Assembly (NCBI GenBank): GCA_963920635.1
Contig: OY987306.1
Span: 13,100,001-13,164,000 of the forward strand
Length of the DNA stretch: 64,000 bases
Reading direction: 5' to 3'
Origin: Pseudeuparius sepicola
Taxonomy: Eukaryota > Arthropoda > Insecta > Coleoptera > Anthribidae
The notes beneath the pieces are model-generated. The model worked only from the letters and a program-made list of their open reading frames with translations. It did no database searches and had not been told where the DNA came from. Each line of letters opens with the position of its first letter. Position 1 is the stretch's first letter. Shown piece after piece: positions 30,201 to 37,059 of this stretch. Made by a program: the position numbers and the translations under genes.

Positions 30201-30968
30201 CCCCGCAAAAGCTTGAGCCGGCCCTGACTATACCCTTGCATATTGTATGCCGACAAACGTCTGGAGTGAACAGATCTGTGTATTATGTATAAGGATATGA
30301 AAAAGGACGACCTATCGCACTGTCGTCTTTGTATTCATGGCGACAGTAGACACAATAGTTCTATAACTGTCGCAACAGTTGTCTTAACGATCTAGATAAA
30401 CTGAATACTATGAGAATGGTGTCGTGAGTGGGATAGCAGCTGTCAAGGTATCTACATGGTTATAATAGTTTTTGTGATAGTTGCTGTCATGATAGTAACT
30501 ATCATACAAATTATTCCTCCCCCGCACAAGCATGTGGTACTGGGGTACTCCTAGTTTGGAGTATTGTGAGGGTGAGAATTATTATTATTATTATTATAGT
30601 GAAAATGAGTCTTTAATAAAGTTTCTTCATATCCACGAAAATAAATACCTATAGTTGCTCTTAACCGCCCGTTTGAAATTTACCTAAAAAACATCCAGTG
30701 TTCTCAGTTTGAAAGTCAGCACGCAATATTCCTAGATATCAACTTCAACTTATTTGGATGTTGCTTCTTTATAATTTTATGTTCAAATTTATATTTGTTG
30801 TCTAAAAAAAAACTTCCAATATGTATTTTAGATGCAAGAGTGAATACTATAGTATGCTATTATGAAGATGAGCCATGTGATAATCTGCAGGACTTTAAAC
30901 CATTTGATTTGGAATCATGGTGGGGAAAAAGATTATATGCCCATATCACAAATTCAGTGAAAAATTAA
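9168..30968 (+). CDS. MCRIP: MCRIP/FAM195 family gene, five coding exons, 126 aa
   Basis: Joined coding exons are 9168-9219, 9289-9373, 9477-9532, 21735-21785 and 30832-30968, a total of 381 nt including TAA. Every junction keeps frame and is GT-AG (donors GTAAAA, GTAACG, GTGAGT, GTAAGT). The product starts MYNVKGPSKIVA, which matches the start known for MCRIP2. Its middle holds HHEDIVKFIYESW (residues 54-66), the family's HEENVRFIYEAW-like core. The end holds FKPFDLESWWGKRL (103-116). In vertebrates MCRIP1 binds the CtBP corepressor under ERK control, and MCRIP1/2 associate with stress-granule and DDX6 complexes. PFDLE at 105-109 sits where MCRIP1 has its CtBP-binding PxDLS-type motif. No signal peptide or membrane segment is present, consistent with a soluble nuclear/cytoplasmic protein. 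Length is between human MCRIP1 (about 97) and MCRIP2 (about 160). Confidence 0.92.
9289..9373 (+). CDS. MCRIP: MCRIP exon 2 (85 nt)
   Basis: Acceptor TGGAATTTTAG|GT, donor CAAGAG|GTAACG. It encodes residues 18-46, including MEPYRDHGGKRL and EAEFDELK. Intron 1 before it is only 69 nt. This segment is the least conserved part of the family as I know it, so assignment rests on frame continuity across both junctions. Confidence 0.88.
9477..9532 (+). CDS. MCRIP: MCRIP exon 3 (56 nt)
   Basis: Acceptor CAACTCACAG|G, donor GAAT|GTGAGT. It encodes RPPEIISPHHEDIVKFIYE (residues 46-64), the most diagnostic part of the family. Intron 2 before it is 103 nt; intron 3 after it is 12,202 nt. Confidence 0.93.
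9535..9995. other. Start of intron 3, no element resolved
   Basis: Contains GAGCCGGCCCTG near 9750, a word shared with the right terminus of the hAT-type MITE at 29718-30226, so an old MITE end may lie here. The minus-strand frame across 9677-10015 has no recognisable domain. Confidence 0.4.
10004..11295. mobile_element. hAT-like non-autonomous element (8-bp TSD)
   Basis: Termini TAGGGTTGCCACCT (10004) and, inverted, AGGTGCCAACCCTA (to 11295) are flanked by GTCATGCT at 9996-10003 and 11296-11303. An 8-bp duplication with this TIR fits hAT. The right interior is rich in CCCGGAG repeats (11210-11280). A copy of foldback family F is nested inside. No transposase is present. Confidence 0.8.
10200..10965. 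repeat. Long-TIR family F, copy 1
   Basis: Shares AAAATCTGACACCACAGCG, AGGGAGTTCCATTCTACAG, GGCATCTGGCGAGTCAAGTG and related blocks with copies at 12364-16905, 39640-40490 and 49891-50764. The two arms are about 10200-10630 and 10690-10960, inverted. Frames on both strands are shadows of the repeat. Confidence 0.75.
11571..12306 (+). mobile_element. Internally deleted P-superfamily element carrying a THAP exon
   Basis: Termini CTTAGACAAGGAATAGAGAG (left) and, inverted, CTTAGACAAGGAAAGAGAGAG (right) are flanked by GTTTTTGT at 11563-11570 and 12307-12314. An 8-bp duplication plus a THAP first exon (11763-11833) is the combination expected of P elements. The 736-bp length leaves no room for the catalytic domain, so this is a non-autonomous derivative. 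Confidence 0.82.
11763..11833 (+). CDS. THAP-domain first exon (71 nt), orphan
   Basis: An ATG opens 23 codons plus two bases, with CSEFGC as the CX4C-type first half of a C2CH THAP zinc finger and GISFHR before the donor CACAG|GTAAAT. THAP domains bind DNA and form the N-terminus of P transposases. The exon has the same length (71 nt), splice phase and ISFHR ending as the THAP unit at 18217. No matching second exon was found inside the element, so it is probably an orphan exon that could be spliced into other transcripts. Confidence 0.7.
13236..13349 (-). pseudogene. DDE transposase core fragment (IS630-like)
   Basis: The minus strand reads YHDNMNAEMFEKWLEEKLLP and then LIIMEIPF, close to the insect IS630-like pattern in which a DYHDNMN block precedes a VIVMDNASYHS block. 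The catalytic Asp of that second block appears as Glu here and the frame stops soon after. The element therefore seems inactive. It pairs with the N-terminal fragment at 15809-16081. Confidence 0.6.
15809..16081 (-). pseudogene. Transposase N-terminal HTH fragment (IS630-like)
   Basis: A 90-codon frame with AQSRKLILNVVKYFQEKK followed by a region resembling the helix-turn-helix of insect IS630-like transposases, where a KV..YF..E block precedes an AA..TG.S motif. The C-terminal half of the frame (FLFNNNCQKYR onward) does not fit, which suggests a frameshift. It lies just inside the right TIR, the expected place for the start of a minus-strand transposase. Confidence 0.45.
17011..17680. mobile_element. 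TIR element, TA-CAGGGTGATTC family
   Basis: About 100-bp inverted ends beginning TACAGGGTGATTCAAAAC and closing GTTTTGAATCACCCTGTA, with shared blocks AAGACGAAAAGTTCATATT and GGGTCCAAAAACTCTTCG. Flanking TA fits Tc1/mariner-type mobilisation. Internal frames are not coding. Confidence 0.82.
17935..18185. repeat. Minisatellite-related block, minus orientation
   Basis: Contains TAAGGCAGCACCCAC, GTCAGCAACGCCCATC and CATAAGGAAGTGCCC, all related to the ~60-bp tandem repeat at 20420-20700 in inverse orientation. It lies just upstream of the THAP unit. Confidence 0.6.
18217..18657 (+). CDS. Two-exon THAP-domain protein (82 aa)
   Basis: Exons 18217-18287 and 18480-18657 join in frame (donor CATAG|GTAAAT, acceptor TTTGCTAAG|A) to give 82 residues that are a single THAP zinc finger. 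They show a Cys cluster at residues 5-10, SFHR at 21-24, the CSSHF block (C55, H58) and the closing LPI motif at 79-81. Spacing between the Cys pair and C55 is about 44-46 residues, normal for the C2CH family. The usual Trp in the middle is absent. THAP domains bind DNA; a protein of only this domain could act as a repressor of related P elements or be a remnant. It lies inside MCRIP intron 3 on the same strand. A GTAAGT just after the stop hints at a former third exon. Confidence 0.68.
19121..19665 (+). pseudogene. DIRS-like retrotransposon gag fragment
   Basis: The first frame, 19121-19225, starts MGNKYKRETSSSTSSDSEQ, a Lys/Ser-rich region, and ends RRMKRK. A second frame, 19324-19665, contains ILGETSSVTPKMGEPIHRDI and then ATRWNSILQQGL. 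The pattern of a proline/histidine block, RW..IL..GL, is what I associate with gag-like proteins of DIRS/PAT-type elements. Frames are disrupted and no RT or tyrosine recombinase is seen nearby. Local GC is higher than in flanking DNA. Assignment is tentative. Confidence 0.4.
20420..20700. repeat. Tandem repeat, ~60-bp unit, about 4-5 copies
   Basis: CTCCTTATGGTGGCAGT-like words recur near 20494, 20553, 20613 and 20674, each followed by an AATGATGG-GC-CTG block and a GGAAAAAGGAGGGGCAT block. Frames on both strands are produced by the repeat. Related blocks occur at 700-815 and 17935-18185. Confidence 0.85.
20760..21700. other. Intron 3, distal part, no recognised feature
   Basis: AT-rich sequence without a coding frame or clear inverted repeats before the exon 4 acceptor. 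Confidence 0.4.
21735..21785 (+). CDS. MCRIP: MCRIP exon 4 (51 nt)
   Basis: Acceptor TTTTGTTTCAG|CA and donor TTGGAG|GTAAGT are both strong. It encodes SWSLVCSELEREQEHIG (residues 65-81), supplying the conserved Trp after FIYE and an acidic helix. Phases on both sides (1 and 1) match exons 3 and 5 exactly. This exon is what makes the five-exon model coherent. Confidence 0.9.
22738..23157 (-). pseudogene. P-element/THAP9-like transposase C-terminal fragment
   Basis: A 139-codon minus-strand frame with KYICGYLIRKCL, then a CTIC pair, then ELDDSTLYCYFKAYE and IFVSKLEILFNDNFEKLS. This order (YxxGYhhRK, a CxxC pair, an L-D-D/S-x-L-YF block, a late helix) is characteristic of the C-terminal domain of THAP-associated P-type transposases. 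The catalytic RNase H fold is not present. It lies antisense in MCRIP intron 4, near THAP exons on the other strand at 11.8 and 18.2 kb. Confidence 0.6.
24139..25108 (-). pseudogene. hAT-type transposase (DUF4371/ZMYM1-like), decayed
   Basis: The minus strand reads ILLDETTNFASDMS (first catalytic region), then after a frame change DFLGFLELSSVTGLAIKEAI and LTFSNLRGQVYDGGSNILG. A further block, SAFQLLKIFKNMRSN, ends at a possible PR|GTAAGA donor. The end is ELFPGINILQIFATIPVTTA followed by TPERTFSAVKRLKTYLR, the hAT dimerisation domain. The order and motifs match insect hAT transposases of the DUF4371 class. At least two frameshifts and stops are present, so it is a pseudogene. It lies antisense in MCRIP intron 4. 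Confidence 0.85.
25195..25460. repeat. Fragment of the J (mariner-like) repeat family
   Basis: CCTGTGAGATTTGACATTTAC and TTTGACATTCTTCATCATAGG match the arms of the 61953-63853 element. It is truncated. Confidence 0.65.
25627..25772. mobile_element. Palindromic MITE with TA target site (146 bp)
   Basis: Arms of about 50 bp, CAGTTTGTTCAGCGAATGTT inverted at the right as AACATTTGCTGAACAAACTG, flanked by TA at 25625-25626 and 25773-25774. The high arm identity suggests it is young. Confidence 0.85.
25860..26425. mobile_element. TIR element, family G copy 1
   Basis: Left CAGGGTGTCCCAGTTAACG preceded by TA. Arms of about 200 bp share CTGACTTCCGGTTTTACCGG and AATCCAACTTCAC, inverted at 26230-26425. 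The right terminus is eroded. A second copy at about 43850-44870 is interrupted by another element. Confidence 0.75.
26430..29700. other. MCRIP intron 4, mostly unclassified
   Basis: AT-rich DNA with no recognised domain. One CpG-rich patch at about 27540-27660 stands out. GTACGTACATTTTA-type words occur at 26570-26640 and 28220-28310. Confidence 0.4.
29718..30226. mobile_element. hAT-type MITE with 8-bp TSD (509 bp)
   Basis: Termini CAGGGCCGCCTC (left) and, inverted, CAGGGCCGGCTC (right) flanked by ACTATACC at 29710-29717 and 30227-30234. Both the 8-bp duplication and the CAGGG terminus are usual for hAT. There is no coding capacity, and it is GC-richer at both ends. Confidence 0.88.
30832..30968 (+). 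CDS. MCRIP: MCRIP exon 5, terminal (137 nt coding)
   Basis: Acceptor AATATGTATTTTAG|AT. It encodes residues 82-126 and ends in TAA. The segment NLQDFKPFDLESWWGKRL is the conserved C-terminal signature of MCRIP2-like proteins, where P-x-D-L followed by WW is usual. An AATAAA at 31249-31254 is the first candidate polyadenylation signal, but it lies in repeat DNA. Confidence 0.93.
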
Positions 30969-31268
30969 GATAATCTGCACGTTTTGGAAAAATTTGTGTA
31001 CCTATAGAATTTGTCATTTGCTAGTCATCAAATTTAATTTTATTTGCAAGTACACAGCTATAACTTACATGTCATATTTAATGTGTAAAAACAAGTACAC
31101 TAGTAGGAAGACGATAATCTGCTAAAAAATAGGAAGCATGTGTTTTGCATTTTGCTGATAGAAGCTCAAAATCAAGAGCCCTACATACACACTCATGCAG
31201 TAACCAACAGTTTAGATTTTTCGTCACAAGATTAACAAAATGTAACAAAATAAAACAAAAATTATCAT

Positions 31269-31425
31269 GATGAACCTCCACCACATAATTATTTGCCCAT
31301 AAGAAATTACCTAGATCAGCTCTATCCAAATAGTTGGAGAGGGATAAATAGACCTATTTCCTGGTAGCCCCGATCACCCGATTTGTCTGTTTTGTGTTTC
31401 TTTTTGTGGGGAACAGTACAAAATA
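31269..31425 (+). pseudogene. Mariner-like transposase fragment (+ copy)
   Basis: Reads DEPPPHNYLPIRNYLDQLYP and later PRSPDLSVLCFFLWGTVQ with a stop between. This corresponds to the region from the second catalytic Asp block (QDGAPPH-type) to the third (SPDL..L(D/E)FFLWG-type). It is an inverted duplicate of 32551-32710. Confidence 0.65.
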
Positions 31426-32550
31426 AAGTATGAGACAATTGTTAAATTCAGAGCAGCTGTTTTAGAAGCAACTGCAAGTATTGACAGGTGCTCTCTAAGA
31501 AAGGCGGTCACCTTTTTTATTTTAAAAGGTGACCTTTTAAAATAATAATTTGAATTTGAGTTTTTTAATTTTTGTTTTATTTTGTTCCATTTTGTTACCA
31601 GCTAAAAACAAAATATTATTAGAAAGTTTGAAGTATGTCTAATTATAAAATAGAACGTAGTTATGAAAATATTCCATGTGAAAATCTTTACACAATCAGA
31701 AAATAAGCCATAGCTCTTTTATTTTTTATAATAACTATGCTGAGTATTTTTTTTTTAAATTCAAAAGGGCATTACATTGAGCATTCAAAACTGCAATTCT
31801 TACATACAGGGTGAGTTTTTTTCGATGCCCACTATGGGGATCTCGGAAACTAGCAGAGCTAGAACAAAGGTTAAATGGGGAAAGAATTGCAGTTTTGAAT
31901 GCTCAATCTAATGCCCCTGTTGGATTTTTAAAAAAGTTCGTGGCTCACTAGATATTTTGAAAAGAGTGATTTTTTGCTATTTCATTAAATCTCTGTAGCT
32001 CCGTTATTTCTGATTATACAGAAAAACTGTAGACACAAAAATTGTAGATAATTTTGGGCTTAATAAGATAATCTAATCCAATTTTTATGTTGTTTGTGCT
32101 TTTTGAGATATGACATAAATTGTGTTTTTTTAAATGTTAATCATAGTTGGCTGTGGCCTTATAAATTCGGCAATTTTTTGAGCTTTCCACTCGGCATAGT
32201 TATTATAAAAAATAAAAGAGCTATGGCTAATTTTCTGATTTTTTTTTTTAATTTTTACATAGTCAGCCATGGAATATTTTCATAATTACGTTCTATTTAT
32301 AATTAGACATACTTCAAACTTTCTAATATTTTTTTAGCTGGTAGGTAACAAAATGTAACAAAATAATACAAAAATTAAAAAACTCAAATTCAAGTTATTA
32401 TTATTTTAAAAGGTCACCTTTTAAAATAAAAAAGGTGTTAAAACAATCCACCATTATTATTTATGCAAATATTGCATCTTTTTAAAACTGAATTTGTCTT
32501 TGTCAATACTGGCAATTGCTTCTAAAACAACTGCTCTTGTCTAATACCTT

Positions 32551-32710
32551 ATTTTGTACTGTTCCCCACAAAAAGAATTCCAAAACAGACAAATCAGGGG
32601 ATCGGGGCCGCCAGGAAATAGGTCTACTTCTCCCTATCCAACTATTTGGATACAGCTGATCTAGGTAATTTCTTACGGGTAAATAATTATGTGGTGGAGC
32701 TCCATCATGA
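32551..32710 (-). pseudogene. Mariner-like transposase fragment (- copy)
   Basis: Reads GAPPHNYLPVRNYLDQLYPN and then PRSPDLSVLEFFLWGTVQN without a stop. Forty-one residues separate the position after DGAPPH from the third catalytic position, as in DD41D mariner relatives, though here that position is Glu. It is better preserved than the + copy. Confidence 0.7.
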
Positions 32711-33215
32711 TAATTTTTCTTTATTTTGTTACATTTTCTTACCAGCTAAAAATAAAATATTTGAAAGTTTGAAGTATGTCTTAATATACAATAGAACGTA
32801 ATTATGAAAATATTCCATGGCTGACTATGTGAAAATTTAAAAAAAATCAGAAAATTAGCCATAGCTATTTTATTTTTTATAATAACTATGCCGAGCATTA
32901 TATATTTGGAAAGCTCAAAAAATGGCCGATTTGATAAGGCCACAGCCAACTATGATTAACATTTAAAAAAACACAATTTATGTCATATCTCAAAAATCAC
33001 AAACAACATAAAAAATCGGATAAGACTATCTTATTAAGCCCAAAATTATCGTATAATCAGAAATAAGTGAGCTATAGAGATCTGATGAAATAGCAAAAAA
33101 TCACTCTTTTCAAAATATCTAGTGAGCCATGAACTTTTTTAAAAATCCAAAAGGGGCATTAGATTGAGCATTCAAAACTGCAATTCTTTCCCTATTTAAC
33201 CTTTGTCTAGCTCTG

Positions 33216-33216
<1 letters not shown>

Positions 33217-33256
<40 letters not shown>
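33217..33256. repeat. (TA)n microsatellite
   Basis: About 20 TA units separating the nested inverted repeat from the Tc1-like region. A similar tract lies at 36965-37035. Confidence 0.95.
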
Positions 33257-33257
<1 letters not shown>

Positions 33258-33592
33258 CTTTTAGTTTAAATTTTTTTAAGTGTTTCTTTACTTTTGTGGT
33301 TCTAATAAAAGCACTGTTTAGGTAAATAATTATGTACTACGAGCCCTAACAACTAAATGTTCGGACAACATTTTAATTTTTCAAATAAATTAAGTTTCCA
33401 TTTTAAAATTCAAATATAATTTTTTCTGCCGAAATTATAGCAATTATTGTCATAAAATAAAAGTCATATTCTTTACAGAACAATGTTTATTTCAGAAATA
33501 AATTACTTATTTTGATATATAACAACAGACTACAAAATATAGTGACAAGTAAATGTTCGGACAATCTTAATTAATGAACGTTTCTAGGGAAA

Positions 33593-34677
33593 TCAATATG
33601 ATGTAACGTCCCCTTTGGCATCTATTACTACCTTAATCCTCTTTGGCATAGTGTCCACCAAAGATTTGCAATATTGAGGGGTAAATGCATTCCAAATTTC
33701 TTGGATTTTGGCCTTAAGTGCGGGAATCGATCGCTGAGGGCTGTTTCTCAAAGACCTTTTCATGTGATGCCATAGTGTTTCGATGACATTTAAGTCGGGA
33801 CTGCTCGAGGGCCAGGACAAGACAGAAATTTGATTGTCCCCAAACCATTTTTTTGTACTTTTAGCTGTATGGCAGGATGCCCCATCCTGCTGAAAGATGA
33901 AATTTCCACCTTCATAAAGCTCCACCGTACTTGGCAGCAAGTTTCTTTCCAAGATGCCTTGATATTTTTGGGCATTTATGATGCCATCCACAAACTCAAG
34001 CCTGCCTACACCATTAGTAGACATGCAGCCCCAAATCATAACTCCCTGTGGAAATTTTTCTGTACGCTTAATGCAATCTTTATGAAATGCTTCAGATTTC
34101 GTTCTTATGACTCGTTTCCGAAAATCACCCACACAGACATCAAATTTGGATTCATCACTAAAAATTATTTTAGCCCAGTCCTATTTGGTCCAATTTACTT
34201 TGGATTTTGCCCAAACAAGACGTTTCCTCTTTTGGAGGTCAGTGAGCAGTGGCTTTTCTTTGGCCTAAAAATATAAATTCTTTTAAAGTGTGTTTAGCTA
34301 ATTGTTACATATTTATATTTTTGTAATTTATAAAATCCATATCCAGCTTTGTGTATCCATTGTCTGCAACATTCCCTTGATACATTTAAATTTGCTTCTT
34401 CATTCCATCGTGTTTGAAAATCCCGTACCGTACCTCTTCTTTGTTGCTTACAAATTTTAACAAGAGTCCTTTTTTTTTCTGTTACTATCCTTGGTCGCCC
34501 AGAACTTTTGCCCCGGACACCAAGGGATCCAGTTTCCCCATATGCCTTTATAACCTCACCAATCGTTGATTTGGCAATATTGAGGTCTTTCGCTATTTTT
34601 CCCATGGATTTTCCATTGGCATATTGCCTTATTATGATTTCACGCACTTTTTTGTCAGTAGCAACTCCGCGAGCCAT
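33593..34677 (-). pseudogene. Tc1-like transposase, one in-frame stop and a possible intron
   Basis: The N-terminal part (34677 down to about 34312) has a paired-type helix-turn-helix: ANGKSMGKIAKDLNIAKSTI, then the RGKSSGRPR hook. The catalytic part has FSDESKF (Asp 1), FQQDGASCHTAK (Asp 2) and SPDLNVIETLWHHMKR (Glu), with 34 residues between the last two, so DD34E. Between the parts the minus strand has GTAACA...TATTTTTAG, which would act as a ~50-nt intron and restore frame. One TAG follows a WTK motif near 34182-34184 where Glu is usual. It would cut and paste the element at TA sites if intact; the stop makes this unlikely. Confidence 0.88.
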
Positions 34678-34800
34678 TTTACTAACGAAAGCCCTATTGC
34701 TAATGTCATAAAAATATATTTATTTAGTCATAGCAACAACTGGCAATTGTTTTTTCAATGTTTGCTTGTAATTAATTGATGGTAAGGCAATAGTCCGAAC

Positions 34801-36727
34801 TAGAGGCCCTGTATGACACGGAAAGTGACAGTTATTTGTTTTAACAGAGGTTGGACAACGATCGGATCTCTCTCTCTGGCGAGGGTCTTATTTTCCCTAT
34901 GAAATTCATTTTGTGCAACAGACATATATTTTTTCGCTCTGTCTAACATTCCCCTAGCAGCACGATGTATCAAAATTGGATTTTAAGGTTAAGCTAACGA
35001 CAGTTAACTGCCATAAGCGTAGGTAGATGAGGGCACAGTTTAAAATGTATAAAAATATAGATAAAACCAATAAATAGGTAAATAGGTTAGGTAGTAGTAT
35101 GTTATTTGCAAAGCTTCACTAATAATAATTATTGAAGTTTGAATGGAAAAGTGAAGAAACATATAATTTGTTCCAAGAAAACAGAAATTTTAGGATATCA
35201 GGATAAAAACATTTATTACATTTTTGTAGGAGGGTGGTATATGTAGATAGGTATGTACAGAAAATTAAACAAGGCTCTAGCATACCAACTAATCAAACTT
35301 TCGAATATTTCTTCAATAGGAATCGTAGCTGCAATAATAATTATTATTCCGTTCATTTAAAAATAAAAAAGGTCTTTTAAATGGTTTTACTGTATGGTTT
35401 CGTTTCTTCAAACTCTCTTCTTATACCTACCATCATAATTTTAAGACAATTAATACTGAAATTTGTACGGAACAAAAAGTTGGAAAGTTTGTTTTGGTAA
35501 TATTACTCAACCAATAATAATAGGAATTAGGCTGAATAAAAAAATGAGTAGGTACCTAGGTATTTAATATCGATATATTAGTATCTCATTCTTTTTTTTT
35601 GTAAAATAAAAGTTAGTAACTTTTTAATGCAAGAGAGATCGTCTACATTTCAATAAAGAAGACAACAGTATTTTTGTTTTCAAAGATATATTGTAAGTAA
35701 ATGGGAAAAATTAAACTAGTACAAGTTCTCAGAAATTTATACATATTTAATAATGGTTCTTTCTTGATAGAGTCACGTTCATCAAATGTTGCAGGAGATG
35801 ATCCTTTCTTCAGCACAACCTGACACTCAAAATCCATGTCGGAGAAGTGAACCTGTGAAAGTTAAGGAACTATAAATTTAAGCTACCTAAACATAATAAA
35901 ACGCTGCCATCAAATGCTATTTTTTTTATCAGCAAGAAATTTGTAATGGAATATAAGCTCACACATTTAACTGACAAAAAGGGTTCTTTATATTCCCACC
36001 CGTGTTAACTTCTTTTTTGTCCGATTTTGTTGATGTAAAATAAAGCTCCTTCAAAACTGCCTCTCTCTACCACATATACTTATATTTTTATTATTCCATG
36101 AAATGAAAAATGCCTATCCAGTAAATATACCTAACAGGTTTTACCTCCTTGAAGGGCAAACATTTTAATTTTATCTCTTTAACACTGGGAAATTTTCATA
36201 AGAATTCTAATAAGGGGTTTGTAGAACCTTATGGACTTTTATTGAAAATGAATAGGTAGGTACTAATATTTAATAGGTATTAATTTAGGTATCTTATGTT
36301 ATGTTGCTGATGCAGATTAAGAAAATTATTCTGCAGATTAAAATCACAGATCAAACAAAAAATAAAAAGGAACTAGAGATACTTATCTAATTAAATTTAC
36401 TTACCTCGCAAATTTTCGTATCATTTCCAACTCTCATGTTAGGGTATTTCATTTGCACCATCGTGCTCGTTCTTCTGCGCTTTTTGGAAAGGGTGTTAAG
36501 AATTCTTGCAGTTTCTGATTACACAAGATGTCACTTTTAACTGTTAACATTCCTTTTTGCAAAAGAAAATGAGCACGCTCAATAATTTGTCGAGAGTTTT
36601 GTTGACAAACTGGCACCCGCCAAGATAAGAATATAATAAAAACAATGTTTCTAGATCTGCCAAAATCTGTTGTCAAATCTCTGTTAAAACGAATAACTGT
36701 CACTTTTCGTGTCATACAGGGCCTCTA
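34801..36727 (-). mobile_element. P-superfamily-like element with THAP domain (8-bp TSD)
   Basis: Termini TAGAGGCCCTGTATGACACG (left) and its inverse on the right are flanked by GTCCGAAC at 34793-34800 and 36728-36735, exactly inside a Tc1 end. The TIR is about 45 bp and contains the ATG of the minus-strand THAP frame. At 1,927 bp it lacks a catalytic domain, so it is probably an internal deletion derivative. P versus hAT rests on the THAP domain. Confidence 0.85.
35643..36715 (-). pseudogene. THAP-domain frame of the nested P-like element
   Basis: Exon 1 (36715 to 36405) starts MTRKVTVIRFNRDLT inside the TIR and later has LTPFPKSAEERARW. After a one-base slip it continues QMKYPNMRVGNDTKICE to a GTAAGT donor. 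Exon 2 (from 35852, acceptor CTTTCACAG) begins VHFSDMDFE, so the junction creates the THAP signature CEVHF (C-x2-H-F), followed by a lysine-rich end. The first Cys pair of the C2CH finger is not clear. Exon 2 runs to a stop at 35643. The frameshift in exon 1 and the missing catalytic part mark it as a pseudogene. Confidence 0.65.
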
Positions 36728-36962
36728 GTCCGAACATTAAGTTGTCAGCAAATTTTGTTAAATAAACATTATACAAATATATTACAAAGCTAGCAAATTA
36801 ATAATCATTAAAATATTAAATGATTTACTGTGACTTACTAGTTACATTTATGTAGATTTTGTTAAATTCCAGACGGAGTACTTAAAAACAATTTTAATAT
36901 TAAATGTAATAGCCCGTCCGAACATTTAGTTGTTAGGGCTCGTACATTATTTTTGACATTGT

Positions 36963-36991
36963 GTATATATATATATATTTGACATTGTGTA

Positions 36992-37035
<44 letters not shown>
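36963..37035. repeat. (TA)n microsatellite with flanking hairpin
   Basis: TA repeats bounded by inverted TTTTTGACATTGTGTA / TACACAATGTCAAAAA. The minus-strand frame of repeated Ile-Tyr is an artefact. Confidence 0.95.
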
Positions 37036-37039
<4 letters not shown>

Positions 37040-37059
37040 ATGTCAAAAATAATGTAGTA

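Larger units (their letters stand above)
31220..33215. repeat. Nested long inverted repeats with mariner-like relics
   Basis: 31220-31740 is inverted against about 32200-32740, and 31840-32350 is inverted against about 32720-33215. Shared blocks include AAAGTTTGAAGTATGTCT, AGGTCACCTTTTAAAAT and GCATTCAAAACTGCAATTC. Two opposed transposase fragments lie within the arms. The unit ends at a TA microsatellite. Confidence 0.78.
33340..36942 (-). mobile_element. Tc1-like element (DD34E) with nested P-like insertion
   Basis: The TIR CGAGCCCTAACAACTAAATG at the left is matched by its inverse at the right (CATTTAGTTGTTAGGGCTCG), each next to TA (33338-33339, 36943-36944). With the 34801-36727 insertion removed, the element is about 1.67 kb, the normal Tc1 size. 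It carries a nearly intact minus-strand transposase. The TIR also contains GTTCGGAC, which served as the inner target site for the nested element. Confidence 0.9.

Noticed and set aside
33830..34276. 148-codon plus-strand frame
   Set aside because: Antisense shadow of the Tc1-like transposase.
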